Shown: positions 1-7,303, numbered from the stretch's first letter. The stretch: DNA of 7,647 bases from Oscillospiraceae bacterium (GCA_015067385.1 SVMP01000103.1:1-7647), one strand, 5' to 3'. The notes: generated by a model from the letters alone, not told the origin. A program made the numbers and translations.

Positions 1-2223
1 GATAAATTCATTCAGGCATACTTCCAGTATGACTCCAAGAAGACCGGCGGTATAACCATTTCTCACCTCCGTTTCGGCGACAGCCAGATCAAGTCTTCCT
101 ATTATATTACAAAAGCTGACTTCGTTGCTTGTCACAACCCCTCTTACATCGTTAAAGGTTACAAAATCGTTCGTGACGTTAAACCCGGCGGTACATTCCT
201 TCTCAACTGCCAGTGGACTCCCGAAGAGATCGAAAAACACCTTCCCGATGAAGCTAAAAAATACATTGCAGACAACAACATTCAGTTCTACACTGTTAAC
301 GCTATCGACAAAGCTCGTGAAATCGGTATGGGCAAACGTACCAATACCATTCTCCAGTCTGCATTCTTTGCTCTCGCAAACATCATGCCCATGGCTGATG
401 CTATCGAATACATGAAGCAGGCAGCTTACAAGTCCTACTCCAAGAAGGGCGAAGAAGTTGTTAACATGAACTACAAAGCTATCGACGCAGGCGTTGAAGC
501 TATTGTTAAAGTTGAAGTTCCCGAAGCTTGGAAAAACATCAAAGTTAAGAATGTTAAGACCAAGATCACCGGCGACCGTGAAGACGTTGTTGAATTCGTT
601 CGTGAGATCGTTGTTCCCGTTTCCAAGATGGACGGCGACTCTCTCCCCGTATCCAAATTCGTTAACCACGTTGACGGTTCCTTCCCCCAGGGCGCTGCTG
701 CTTACGAAAAACGCGGTGTTGCAGTAGATGTACCCGAATGGATCCCCGAAAACTGTATCCAGTGTAACCAGTGTGCTTATGTATGTCCTCACGCTACACT
801 TCGTCCCTTCGCTCTTGACGCTAAAGAAGCAAAAGCAGCTCCCAAGTCTGCAAAACTCGCTCAGATGAAGGGTAAAGGTTGTGAAGAATACAAGTTCACA
901 ATGGCTGTATCTCCTCTCGACTGTATGGGTTGCGGTCTTTGCGTAGGCGTATGTCCCGCCAAAGAAAAAGCACTTAAGATGGTTCCCCAGGAAAGCCAGG
1001 CAGCTCAGCAGGCAGCTTTCGATTACTGTGTTGCTAACGTAACCAAGAAAGAAACTCCGTTTGCTGATACCACAATCAAGGGCAGCCAGTTCAATCAGCC
1101 CCTCCTCGAATTCTCAGGCTCTTGTGCAGGTTGTGCTGAAACATCCTATGCAAGACTTATCACTCAGCTCTTCGGCGAAAGAATGTATATTTCCAACGCT
1201 ACAGGTTGTTCTTCCATTTGGGGCGGTTCTGCTCCCTCCACACCGTACACCGTAAACCGCGACAGCGGCAAGGGTCCGGCATGGGCTAACTCCCTCTTCG
1301 AAGATAACGCTGAACACGGTCTCGGTATTTACCTCGGTCAGAAGACCATCCGTAACAGACTTATCGGTAAAGTTGAAGAAATGATGGCTTCCGATAAAGC
1401 TTCTGACGAATTCAAAGCTGCTGCTCAGGCTTACCTTGACACCAAAGACAACGGTAAAGCTAACCAGGCTGCAACCGATGCTCTCATCGTTGAACTCGAA
1501 AAAGCTGCAGAAGCAGGTTGCCCCGTAGCACCCGCTATCCTTGCAGAAAAAGAATTCCTCGCTAAGAAATCCATTTGGATCTTCGGTGGTGACGGTTGGG
1601 CTTACGATATCGGTTTCGGCGGTCTTGACCATGTTATCGCTTCCGGCGAAGACGTAAACATCATGGTATTCGATACCGAAGTTTACTCCAACACCGGCGG
1701 ACAGGCTTCCAAATCTTCTCAGGTAGGTCAGGTTGCTCAGTTTGCTGCTGCAGGTAAAGCAATCAAGAAGAAAGACCTCGCTCAGATCGCTATGTCTTAC
1801 GGTTACGTTTACGTTGCTCAGATCGCTATGGGCTCCGATATGAACCAGACAATCAAGGCTCTCCTTGAAGCTGAAGCTTACAACGGTCCTTCCATCGTTA
1901 TCGGCTATGCACCCTGTGAAATGCACGGTGTTAAGGGCGGTATGACCAACTGTCAGAACGAAATGAAGAAAGCTGTTGAAGCAGGTTACTGGCAGACATT
2001 CAGATTCAACCCCGCTGCTAAAGCAGAAGGCAAGAATCCTCTCACCGTAGACTGCAAAGCTCCCACAGGCGATTATATCGACTTCATTAAGAGCGAAACC
2101 CGTTACTCCAGCCTTGCTCTCAAGTTCCCCGAAAGAGCTGAAGAACTCTTCAAGGAAGCTCAGGCTCAGGCTAAAGAGAAATACGAAAACCTTATCAGAC
2201 AGCAGGAATTTTTCAATAAATAA
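1..2223 (+). CDS. nifJ: Pyruvate:ferredoxin (flavodoxin) oxidoreductase, C-terminal 740 residues (5' end outside window)
   Basis: This enzyme oxidises pyruvate with CoA to acetyl-CoA and CO2 and reduces ferredoxin, using thiamine diphosphate in the cytoplasm of anaerobes. The frame is open from base 1, so the gene enters from the left; single-chain PFORs are about 1,170-1,200 residues, so roughly 430-450 are missing. Fragment residues 1-150 are the gamma-type domain (SHLRFG, ADFVACHNPSY), followed by the EKR linker region (NYKAIDAGVEAIVKVEVP). A two-cluster ferredoxin domain has Cys252/255/258/262 and Cys308/311/314/318. The TPP domain carries Cys375, Cys378, Cys403 and Cys639, matching the proximal 4Fe-4S ligands known from Desulfovibrio africanus PFOR, and the cofactor motif GDGWAYDIG (530-538) with SNTGGQ near 563-568. 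The C-terminus is normal, without a long extension. Codon choice is strongly biased (many C-ending codons, very few rare ones), unlike the following genes, which implies high expression. A strong terminator follows, so it is probably the last gene of its transcript. Confidence 0.97.
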   Translation, partial: DKFIQAYFQYDSKKTGGITISHLRFGDSQIKSSYYITKADFVACHNPSYIVKGYKIVRDVKPGGTFLLNCQWTPEEIEKHLPDEAKKYIADNNIQFYTVNAIDKAREIGMGKRTNTILQSAFFALANIMPMADAIEYMKQAAYKSYSKKGEEVVNMNYKAIDAGVEAIVKVEVPEAWKNIKVKNVKTKITGDREDVVEFVREIVVPVSKMDGDSLPVSKFVNHVDGSFPQGAAAYEKRGVAVDVPEWIPENCIQCNQCAYVCPHATLRPFALDAKEAKAAPKSAKLAQMKGKGCEEYKFTMAVSPLDCMGCGLCVGVCPAKEKALKMVPQESQAAQQAAFDYCVANVTKKETPFADTTIKGSQFNQPLLEFSGSCAGCAETSYARLITQLFGERMYISNATGCSSIWGGSAPSTPYTVNRDSGKGPAWANSLFEDNAEHGLGIYLGQKTIRNRLIGKVEEMMASDKASDEFKAAAQAYLDTKDNGKANQAATDALIVELEKAAEAGCPVAPAILAEKEFLAKKSIWIFGGDGWAYDIGFGGLDHVIASGEDVNIMVFDTEVYSNTGGQASKSSQVGQVAQFAAAGKAIKKKDLAQIAMSYGYVYVAQIAMGSDMNQTIKALLEAEAYNGPSIVIGYAPCEMHGVKGGMTNCQNEMKKAVEAGYWQTFRFNPAAKAEGKNPLTVDCKAPTGDYIDFIKSETRYSSLALKFPERAEELFKEAQAQAKEKYENLIRQQEFFNK

Positions 2224-2234
2224 TTGAATATTCG

Positions 2235-2255
2235 GCCTAACGGTCAACGTAAGGC
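2235..2255 (+). other. Weak hairpin between nifJ stop and its terminator
   Basis: GCCT-A-ACG pairs with CGT-A-AGGC around a five-base GTCAA loop, giving seven pairs interrupted by one A-A mismatch. It lies 12 bases after the nifJ stop and just ahead of the stronger terminator stem. It could protect the nifJ mRNA 3' end, but the stem is short and may be chance. Confidence 0.25.
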
Positions 2256-2267
2256 TTAATCAGAATT

Positions 2268-2302
2268 AATAACGGTATGGCCTCGGTCATACCGTTATTT
2301 TT
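2268..2302 (+). terminator. Strong Rho-independent terminator of nifJ
   Basis: A perfect 12-bp stem, AATAACGGTATG (2268-2279) with CATACCGTTATT (2288-2299), encloses an eight-base loop and is followed by five T residues (2298-2302, partly in the stem). It ends 45 bases after the nifJ stop and 24 bases before the next start codon, so it should insulate the downstream operon from the highly expressed nifJ. The A-rich left arm mirrors the T tract, but the reverse strand has no gene to terminate here. Confidence 0.88.
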
Positions 2303-2325
2303 ATAAAACAACCAGGAGAAACATT

Positions 2326-4524
2326 ATGAATCAGGAATATTTCTTTCAAAATGCCAAATGGATAGGAACAAACGAACGTAAAACAGATTCTTTCTCAATA
2401 GTACGCGGTTACTTTGATGCCAACGATGCAAAAAAAGTTTCGCTCAACATTCTCGGACTCGGTTTTTTCAAATGTTATATTAACGGAGAATGTATAAACC
2501 CGGACACATTTCTGCCTTTATCTTCAGACTACGAAGACAGCTGCGACCCCAAAGACGAGATACTTTCGGGTCATAGAATTTATGTTCCGCAGTTCGATAT
2601 TACACCGTTTATTAAAAACGGAAAGAACTCTATCGCGATCCACTTCGGCGGAGGTTGGTATACATATCACTGCAGAGCTTTCGGTCTGCCCAAAGCGATA
2701 TACCTCATAACAGTTGAAGAAACCGACGGCGTAAAAACATTCGGTTCGGACGAACAATGTAAAATAAGAAACGGTTACATTGAAAATTACGGTTTCACAA
2801 CCCATGAACATCACAATTATCTCGACACAAACAATTATTTTGACACTGATTTTAACGACAGCGACTGGGAAAATGCAGTTTGCACGGAAGAATTAAACAC
2901 AGAATATTGCACAACCGACTGTCCCAAAGACGCATTGATAGAAAAACTTCCTGTTAAGAATATCGGCAACGGTGAAGATGGTAAAATTTTCGATTGCGGT
3001 ATAAATACAGTCGGCTATCCTGTTATCGAAATATACGGAGAAAAAGGAAGTACCGTTTCTGTACGCTTCTCCGAGCATTTAACATCCGACGGCAAACTCG
3101 ATCCGTCACACATGCACAGTCAGGAATTCAAAGTTGTATGCGACGGACAGAAAAAAACAGTTCAGCCCGAATTTACATGGTTCGGCTTCAGATATTTTGA
3201 AGTCACAGGCAACGCAGAACCGACGTGCGTAAAAGTTGTACATGCAAATGTTAAATCCGCATCCACATTCGAATGCGACAACGAAACGATCAATTGGATA
3301 TACAACACTTTCAAGCACACTATGCTCTGCAATATGCACACCGGTCATCCTTCCGACTGTCCGCATATCGAACGTCGAGGCTATACAGGTGACGGACAGC
3401 TTACATGCAATGCCGCATTGTACACCTTGGATGCAAAAGCTTTCTACGAAAAATGGGCTCAGGATATTGCCGACTGTCAGGACAAATTAAGCGGACATAT
3501 CCAGTATACCGCACCGTATCTGAGCAGCGGCGGCGGTCCCGGCGGATGGGGCTGTGCGATCGTAGAAGTCCCCTACCAGATCTACAGACACTACGGTGAC
3601 GTTAAGATCCTCGAAAAATATTACGGCAACATGCGCAGATATATAGATTATCTCGAAGCACACTCCGAATACGGTCTTGTAACGAGCGACAAAGAAGGTG
3701 CATGGTGTCTCGGCGACTGGTGCTGTCCCGTTATTCTTTATCCTGAAAAGCAGAAACATTTCGGCGGTCAGTTCATTATTCCTCAGGCTATGGTAAACAC
3801 GTATTTCATGGTAAAATCTCTTGTTACCCTCCGCAAAATCGCCGAAAAAATCGGTAAAAACGAAGATTTAGCCGAATACGATCAAAAAATCGACTACCAT
3901 AAAAATGCAATCAGAGCCGCATATTTCAACACATTCGGCGGATCTTTCTGCATGAACGCTCAGGGTGCGAATGCTTTTGCGCTTGATATCGGCCTCGGAA
4001 CAAAGAGCACATACAGCTTTTTGGTTGAATATTATAAACTGTTAGGCTGGTACGACACAGGTATTTTCGGTACGGATATAGTTACCAGAGTATTGTTTGA
4101 AGGCGGAGATGCTGATCTTGCAGTCGATCTTCTTAAAAATGACGGCGAACAAGGTTTTGAACAATGGAGAAAGATCGGAGCTACGTCATTCCTTGAATAT
4201 TGGGATATCGATCGTTCAAGATCATACAGTCACCCGATGTTCGGCTCTCCCGTAGCATACTTCTTTGAGTACCTGCTCGGCATCAAACAGAAAGAAGACA
4301 GCGTTGGTTTTGTTGATCTCGTGATCGCACCTCAGGCGGTATCGAAATTCGGACATATGTCCGGCAGTATCGAAACAGTTAACGGAACAGTTGCCGTAAG
4401 CTACAAAAAAGAAGCGGAAACCGTATGTTTCAGCGTAACGATACCTCAGGGCACAAAAGCGATATTTAAGTTCAACGATACCGAAACCGTTCTTCACGAA
4501 GGTATAAACGAACTCAGGATATAA
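2326..4524 (+). CDS. GH78-family glycoside hydrolase, putative cytoplasmic alpha-L-rhamnosidase
   Basis: Likely removes terminal alpha-L-rhamnose (or a similar sugar) from an oligosaccharide. At 732 residues it is compact for GH78, whose members are often 900 or more. The N-terminus opens with AKWIG (10-14), as in Bac_rhamnosid N-terminal beta domains, and residues 1-310 are beta-rich accessory domains. The (alpha/alpha)6 catalytic part follows: DCPHIERRGYTGDGQ at 344-358 places Asp344, Glu349 and Asp356 at the same spacing as the catalytic-pocket acids of Bacillus GL1 RhaB (D567/E572/D579). GDW is at 463-465. TSFLEYWD (620-627) supplies Glu624 as the probable second catalytic acid, and SHPMFGS (635-641) is the usual following motif. 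A C-terminal beta domain starts near 655. There is no signal peptide, so the substrate is presumably imported. The start is fixed by AGGAG at 2314-2318, seven bases upstream. It is followed 23 nt later by a phosphoesterase gene. The sugar specificity is not certain. Confidence 0.88.
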   Translation: MNQEYFFQNAKWIGTNERKTDSFSIVRGYFDANDAKKVSLNILGLGFFKCYINGECINPDTFLPLSSDYEDSCDPKDEILSGHRIYVPQFDITPFIKNGKNSIAIHFGGGWYTYHCRAFGLPKAIYLITVEETDGVKTFGSDEQCKIRNGYIENYGFTTHEHHNYLDTNNYFDTDFNDSDWENAVCTEELNTEYCTTDCPKDALIEKLPVKNIGNGEDGKIFDCGINTVGYPVIEIYGEKGSTVSVRFSEHLTSDGKLDPSHMHSQEFKVVCDGQKKTVQPEFTWFGFRYFEVTGNAEPTCVKVVHANVKSASTFECDNETINWIYNTFKHTMLCNMHTGHPSDCPHIERRGYTGDGQLTCNAALYTLDAKAFYEKWAQDIADCQDKLSGHIQYTAPYLSSGGGPGGWGCAIVEVPYQIYRHYGDVKILEKYYGNMRRYIDYLEAHSEYGLVTSDKEGAWCLGDWCCPVILYPEKQKHFGGQFIIPQAMVNTYFMVKSLVTLRKIAEKIGKNEDLAEYDQKIDYHKNAIRAAYFNTFGGSFCMNAQGANAFALDIGLGTKSTYSFLVEYYKLLGWYDTGIFGTDIVTRVLFEGGDADLAVDLLKNDGEQGFEQWRKIGATSFLEYWDIDRSRSYSHPMFGSPVAYFFEYLLGIKQKEDSVGFVDLVIAPQAVSKFGHMSGSIETVNGTVAVSYKKEAETVCFSVTIPQGTKAIFKFNDTETVLHEGINELRI

Positions 4525-4547
4525 AGCCTGAAAATAAAGGAAAAAAC

Positions 4548-5567
4548 ATGTTCACATTTGAAATGAAAGAGGACAGTTTTACTATCCTCAATATTACGGA
4601 TATGCAATTAAACGAATGTCATTACGATCCGAACGATCCAGAATTCGACAACTCGTATGACATTATGGATCATACCATTAAAACGCTGATCGAAAGAGTC
4701 AAGCCCGAGCTTATAACAATAACAGGCGATCTTTCTATGGCGGATCAACCGAAAGCATATCCTAAATTTGCCGATTATATGGATCAGTTCGGAATCCCGT
4801 GGTGTGCGGTCTGGGGCAACCACGATCAGCAAGATGTTGTTGAACGCATTAATTTTGTCTACAAGATCCTTCCGTATTACCGCAGTAAAAAATACTTTTT
4901 CCACGAAGACGGAGATCCTGCGCTCGGCAACGGCAACTATCTTATTGCAATACAGAAAGACGGAAAGCCCGTTCATGTTCTTTTCATGATAGACTCGCAC
5001 AACTGCGTATGGCTTCCCGATGAAAACGGCGTAAAACATTTTTACTATGATAAGCTCAACGAAGCGCAGATCGAATGGTATAAAGATCAAGCGTCAAAAG
5101 TAAAAGAAATGGGAGTCAGACACAGTTCTATGCTTATGCACATTCCCATTCACGCTTATCAGGATGCATATCTTGCTGCCTTTAAGCCCGATATCGACAC
5201 AACCAAGGTTACTGTTGAAGAAAGCTACGGCTCTTCTTGCTGGAACCCCGGTTATGAAGAATCTTTCGGTGTTAAACACGAGGCGGGTGATATTGCTTGC
5301 TATCCGTTTGATGACGGCGTTTTCGCTGCGATCAAAGAAATGGATATTACGGATAACGTCATTTCCGGACACATACATCTTGATAATACAGTCATACCGT
5401 ATCAGGGTGTTCGCCTTGCATTTACCCTTAAAACAGGAAAGGTCCATCCGTGGACCCATGTTTTAAACGGCGGCACGGTCATATCAATAAACAAAGACGG
5501 AAGCTCCGAGCTTCGCCACGAATACGTCGATGTTTCTCATTTGATGACCAAAGAAGATTATTTATAA
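4548..5567 (+). CDS. Calcineurin-like metallophosphoesterase (Dcr2/PAP-like)
   Basis: A predicted cytoplasmic binuclear-metal phosphoesterase of 339 residues with no signal peptide. The family's metal-binding motifs occur in order: TDMQ with Asp18, TGD with Asp61 (60-61), GNHD at 90-93 (Asn91, His92), His198 in MLMHIPIH, and GHIH at 274-277. The first motif reads D-x-Q instead of the usual D-x-H, so one metal ligand may be altered, though this may be normal for its subfamily. The overall plan, including the long insert between GNHD and MHIPIH, resembles proteins annotated as Dcr2 or purple-acid-phosphatase-related phosphoesterases. The start has AAGGA at 4537-4541, six bases upstream. It lies 23 nt after the GH78 gene and before a terminator, so the two are almost certainly cotranscribed. 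Its substrate cannot be told from sequence; a phosphorylated or phosphodiester-bearing glycan product is possible but is only inferred from context. Confidence 0.9.
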   Translation: MFTFEMKEDSFTILNITDMQLNECHYDPNDPEFDNSYDIMDHTIKTLIERVKPELITITGDLSMADQPKAYPKFADYMDQFGIPWCAVWGNHDQQDVVERINFVYKILPYYRSKKYFFHEDGDPALGNGNYLIAIQKDGKPVHVLFMIDSHNCVWLPDENGVKHFYYDKLNEAQIEWYKDQASKVKEMGVRHSSMLMHIPIHAYQDAYLAAFKPDIDTTKVTVEESYGSSCWNPGYEESFGVKHEAGDIACYPFDDGVFAAIKEMDITDNVISGHIHLDNTVIPYQGVRLAFTLKTGKVHPWTHVLNGGTVISINKDGSSELRHEYVDVSHLMTKEDYL

Positions 5568-5569
5568 AA

Positions 5570-5647
5570 AAACAAGTCAGCAAAACAATTAAGCCTCCCG
5601 TTTATAAAGGGAGGCTCTTTTTGTATAAACAAGTCTCGAACGGAATT
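5570..5647 (+). repeat. Short imperfect direct repeat flanking the terminator hairpin
   Basis: AAACAAGTC, eight unrelated bases, then AATT occurs at 5570-5590 and again at 5627-5647, one copy on each side of the hairpin with a 57-base period. This is consistent with a small duplication, or with insertion of a palindromic element, but the unit is short and the sequence is A-rich, so chance is possible. Confidence 0.35.
5592..5622 (+). terminator. Rho-independent terminator between convergent operons
   Basis: AGCCTCCC (5592-5599) pairs with GGGAGGCT (5609-5616) around a nine-base AT-rich loop, followed by C and five T residues. It ends the GH78-phosphoesterase transcript 24 bases after the stop codon. 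Read on the minus strand, the same stem is followed by TTAATTGTTTT, so it may also serve the converging minus-strand operon whose stop codon is at 5653-5655. Confidence 0.88.
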
Positions 5648-5652
5648 GTTCT

Positions 5653-6495
5653 TTATTCAATTATTCCGAACCCGGAAATTGATCTATCTGTTACATCAAT
5701 CTCAAACAATTCAATCTTTTTACTTTTCGGCATATTTCCACAGATCACACCGATAACAGTTTTTCTTTTTTCGTTTCCGTAAAGATCCAGCGTTGATATG
5801 AATTTTGTTTCGGTAACGATCCCTACTCTATCTATCTGTCCGTCGGTATCGAGATCTAAAAAGACATAATCGCCACCCCACGGTGTAAATTCGCCGCTGT
5901 CGTCGAACTGTCCGTGCGATATAAACCACAAAAAGCAGTCGGCAACAGAATCGGACCAAGGAAACATATCTCCGCCCAATTGAACAGAAAGTGTTTCGCC
6001 TATCGAAGCGACACACCATGTTAAAAACTCTGCGCTCCACTCTTCAGGTCCGTTATAATCAAAAAGACCTGTATATTTGGTATTAGCGCCATCGTTAAAG
6101 TAACCTACCTCTTGCTTTGCGACTGATAAAAGCATTGATAAAACAGAAGCAGATGCCCCGCTTCTTGTTCTCTTAACGGTAATTTCTTCCGCGGGAGGAG
6201 GCTCTTGGGGTTCCTCGTTTTGCGGAATGTCCCCCATATCATCAGGTGTAGGTTCCGTATCCGATGGCTTTTCGAAAAGCTCCTCGTCTGTTTGCTCGGA
6301 AGAAACGTCTGTTTGTTCATTGTTTTCAGACAACTGATAATCATGCGAAGCAGAAATCAGTTCTTCATACGCCATGAGTGAAAAAAACAATAATGAACCA
6401 ATCAAAAGAGCACGAAAAGAATTATCCGCCCCGTTAACTGTTATCCTTCGAGGCGGCGACTGAAAGAGAGACGAGTAAAACCACAGCCGCAGCAA
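5653..6495 (-). CDS. Membrane-tethered CHAP-like protein with apparently degenerate active site
   Basis: CHAP domains are usually cysteine amidases or endopeptidases of peptidoglycan. Residues are counted from a TTG at 6495. A hydrophobic segment at about 27-42 suggests a signal or membrane anchor. It is followed by an acidic, Pro/Glu-rich linker (50-110, with EQTD twice) and a CHAP-like domain (about 118-255). The domain follows the clostridial pattern closely: EVGY (129-132), the W-x-A-x-F motif at 153-157 exactly 24 residues on, FTPWGGD (203-209), then DRVGIV (222-227) and GN near 253-254. At the two catalytic places it has Ser154 instead of Cys and Arg223 instead of His, so it is probably not a working peptidase. 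Cys161 corresponds to the second, non-catalytic Cys of WCAxFVSWC. The frame opens at 6498 inside the upstream gene; candidate starts are TTG 6495, TTG 6405 and ATG 6375, none with a Shine-Dalgarno sequence, so the true start is unknown. It is probably cotranscribed with the LGFP gene. Confidence 0.75.
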   Translation of the reverse strand: MLRLWFYSSLFQSPPRRITVNGADNSFRALLIGSLLFFSLMAYEELISASHDYQLSENNEQTDVSSEQTDEELFEKPSDTEPTPDDMGDIPQNEEPQEPPPAEEITVKRTRSGASASVLSMLLSVAKQEVGYFNDGANTKYTGLFDYNGPEEWSAEFLTWCVASIGETLSVQLGGDMFPWSDSVADCFLWFISHGQFDDSGEFTPWGGDYVFLDLDTDGQIDRVGIVTETKFISTLDLYGNEKRKTVIGVICGNMPKSKKIELFEIDVTDRSISGFGIIE

Positions 6496-7282
6496 GAATT
6501 ATAAGCCCGATTATCGCAAGCATGGGATTAATACCGTTTGAAGCCTCAAGAGAACCTGCTCTGCCGGTCGCATCTGCGCCTGTACCTGAAAGATTGGCAT
6601 GATCATTATTTTCGTTGTTTGCATTTTTTGTTATATTATCCGTGCTGTCAACAGAACGTCTGTTTGAAACATCTTGATTATTGTTGTCATTTACATTGTT
6701 TCTTGAACGTGTTGCCGAATTTGTATAAGGGAATTCAACACCTTTTTCGTCAACTCGTTTGGAAGGAAAGAAGGACAGATCTTCGCCCTGAGTATAGCGA
6801 ACATAACCGTTTGTAAAATTCTGATAATAATCTCCGTCGATTTCGTATGCATCGGCTATCGGATAACCTGTTTTCTCAACACCGCCGACAGTATTCCATG
6901 AATCGTATATCGGATACCCTACCGAGTACGCTTTATTATCATCGCCTACATATATAGAGGCATTTCTGCCGTTCTTATCAGAATAGGTCTGCGAATAATA
7001 ACCGTTTTCATTTACAACGTGAGAAGTTGGTTTATATCCGTCATCAAACAAGTCAAAAGCTCCTTGAAAAGCATCGGAGACCGCATTTAAAGCATCACGT
7101 CCTACCTCGGCTACCTTATCGCCCATCTGCCCGACCCTGTATTCAGCCGCGCCGAGACCTGTATTTGTTCCATTATTGGAATTCGGAGCAACCACAGCAC
7201 TCATAGGCAATGATCCGATCACAAAAACAAGAACCGAACAAACGATTACGATTTTTGAAAATATCTTGTGTTTTCTGTTCAT
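6434..7282 (-). CDS. Secreted LGFP-repeat surface protein with C-terminal transmembrane anchor
   Basis: A 282-residue exported protein. Residues 1-32 form a classical signal peptide (NRKHK, a hydrophobic core IVIVCSVLVFVIGSL, then an Ala-rich cleavage region). A helical stretch (45-80) is followed by a region best matched to the LGFP repeat family, with GYPIYDSWNTVGGVEKTGYP (122-141) and DGDYYQNFTNGYVRY (149-163). LGFP repeats are associated with cell-wall binding, for example in corynebacterial mycolyltransferases. Residues 188-250 are a low-complexity Asn/Asp/Ser linker, and 253-277 form a single hydrophobic anchor with a short KDNS tail. There is no LPXTG motif. The start is well supported by AAAGGAG (7296-7290) seven bases ahead of the ATG. 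The gene overlaps the open frame of the CHAP-like gene and reads divergently from tepA. The role is likely wall or surface attachment; the ligand is unknown, and only about one clear repeat can be seen, so the family assignment is moderate. Confidence 0.72.
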   Translation of the reverse strand: MNRKHKIFSKIVIVCSVLVFVIGSLPMSAVVAPNSNNGTNTGLGAAEYRVGQMGDKVAEVGRDALNAVSDAFQGAFDLFDDGYKPTSHVVNENGYYSQTYSDKNGRNASIYVGDDNKAYSVGYPIYDSWNTVGGVEKTGYPIADAYEIDGDYYQNFTNGYVRYTQGEDLSFFPSKRVDEKGVEFPYTNSATRSRNNVNDNNNQDVSNRRSVDSTDNITKNANNENNDHANLSGTGADATGRAGSLEASNGINPMLAIIGLIILAAAVVLLVSLSVAASKDNS

Positions 7283-7289
7283 TATATTT

Positions 7290-7296
7290 CTCCTTT
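7290..7296 (-). promoter_or_regulatory. Ribosome binding site of the LGFP-repeat gene
   Basis: The minus strand reads AAAGGAG followed by AAATATA and then ATG at 7282. This near-consensus site fixes the start and contrasts with the absence of any such site before the downstream CHAP-like frame and before tepA. Confidence 0.85.
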
Positions 7297-7303
7297 ATAA
7301 TTA

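Noticed and set aside
1114..2247. A 377-codon open frame on the minus strand opposite nifJ
   Set aside because: It is antisense to a well-supported PFOR coding region. The translation is Phe/Ser/Val-rich with no recognisable domain, and it stays open because the strongly biased nifJ codons rarely create stop codons on the other strand.
2224..2325. A sigma-70 promoter for the GH78 operon between the nifJ stop and its start
   Set aside because: TTGAAT at 2224-2229 has no acceptable -10 at 16-18 bases, and no other pair is convincing. The operon must have a promoter or depend on readthrough, but I cannot place it.
4608..5090. A 160-codon minus-strand open frame opposite the phosphoesterase gene
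   Set aside because: It lies wholly within a gene with all family motifs, and the translation has no recognisable motifs.
5450..5782. A 110-codon plus-strand frame running through the terminator
   Set aside because: It overlaps the end of the phosphoesterase, reads through a terminator hairpin and enters the antisense of the CHAP-like gene. Its composition is not protein-like.
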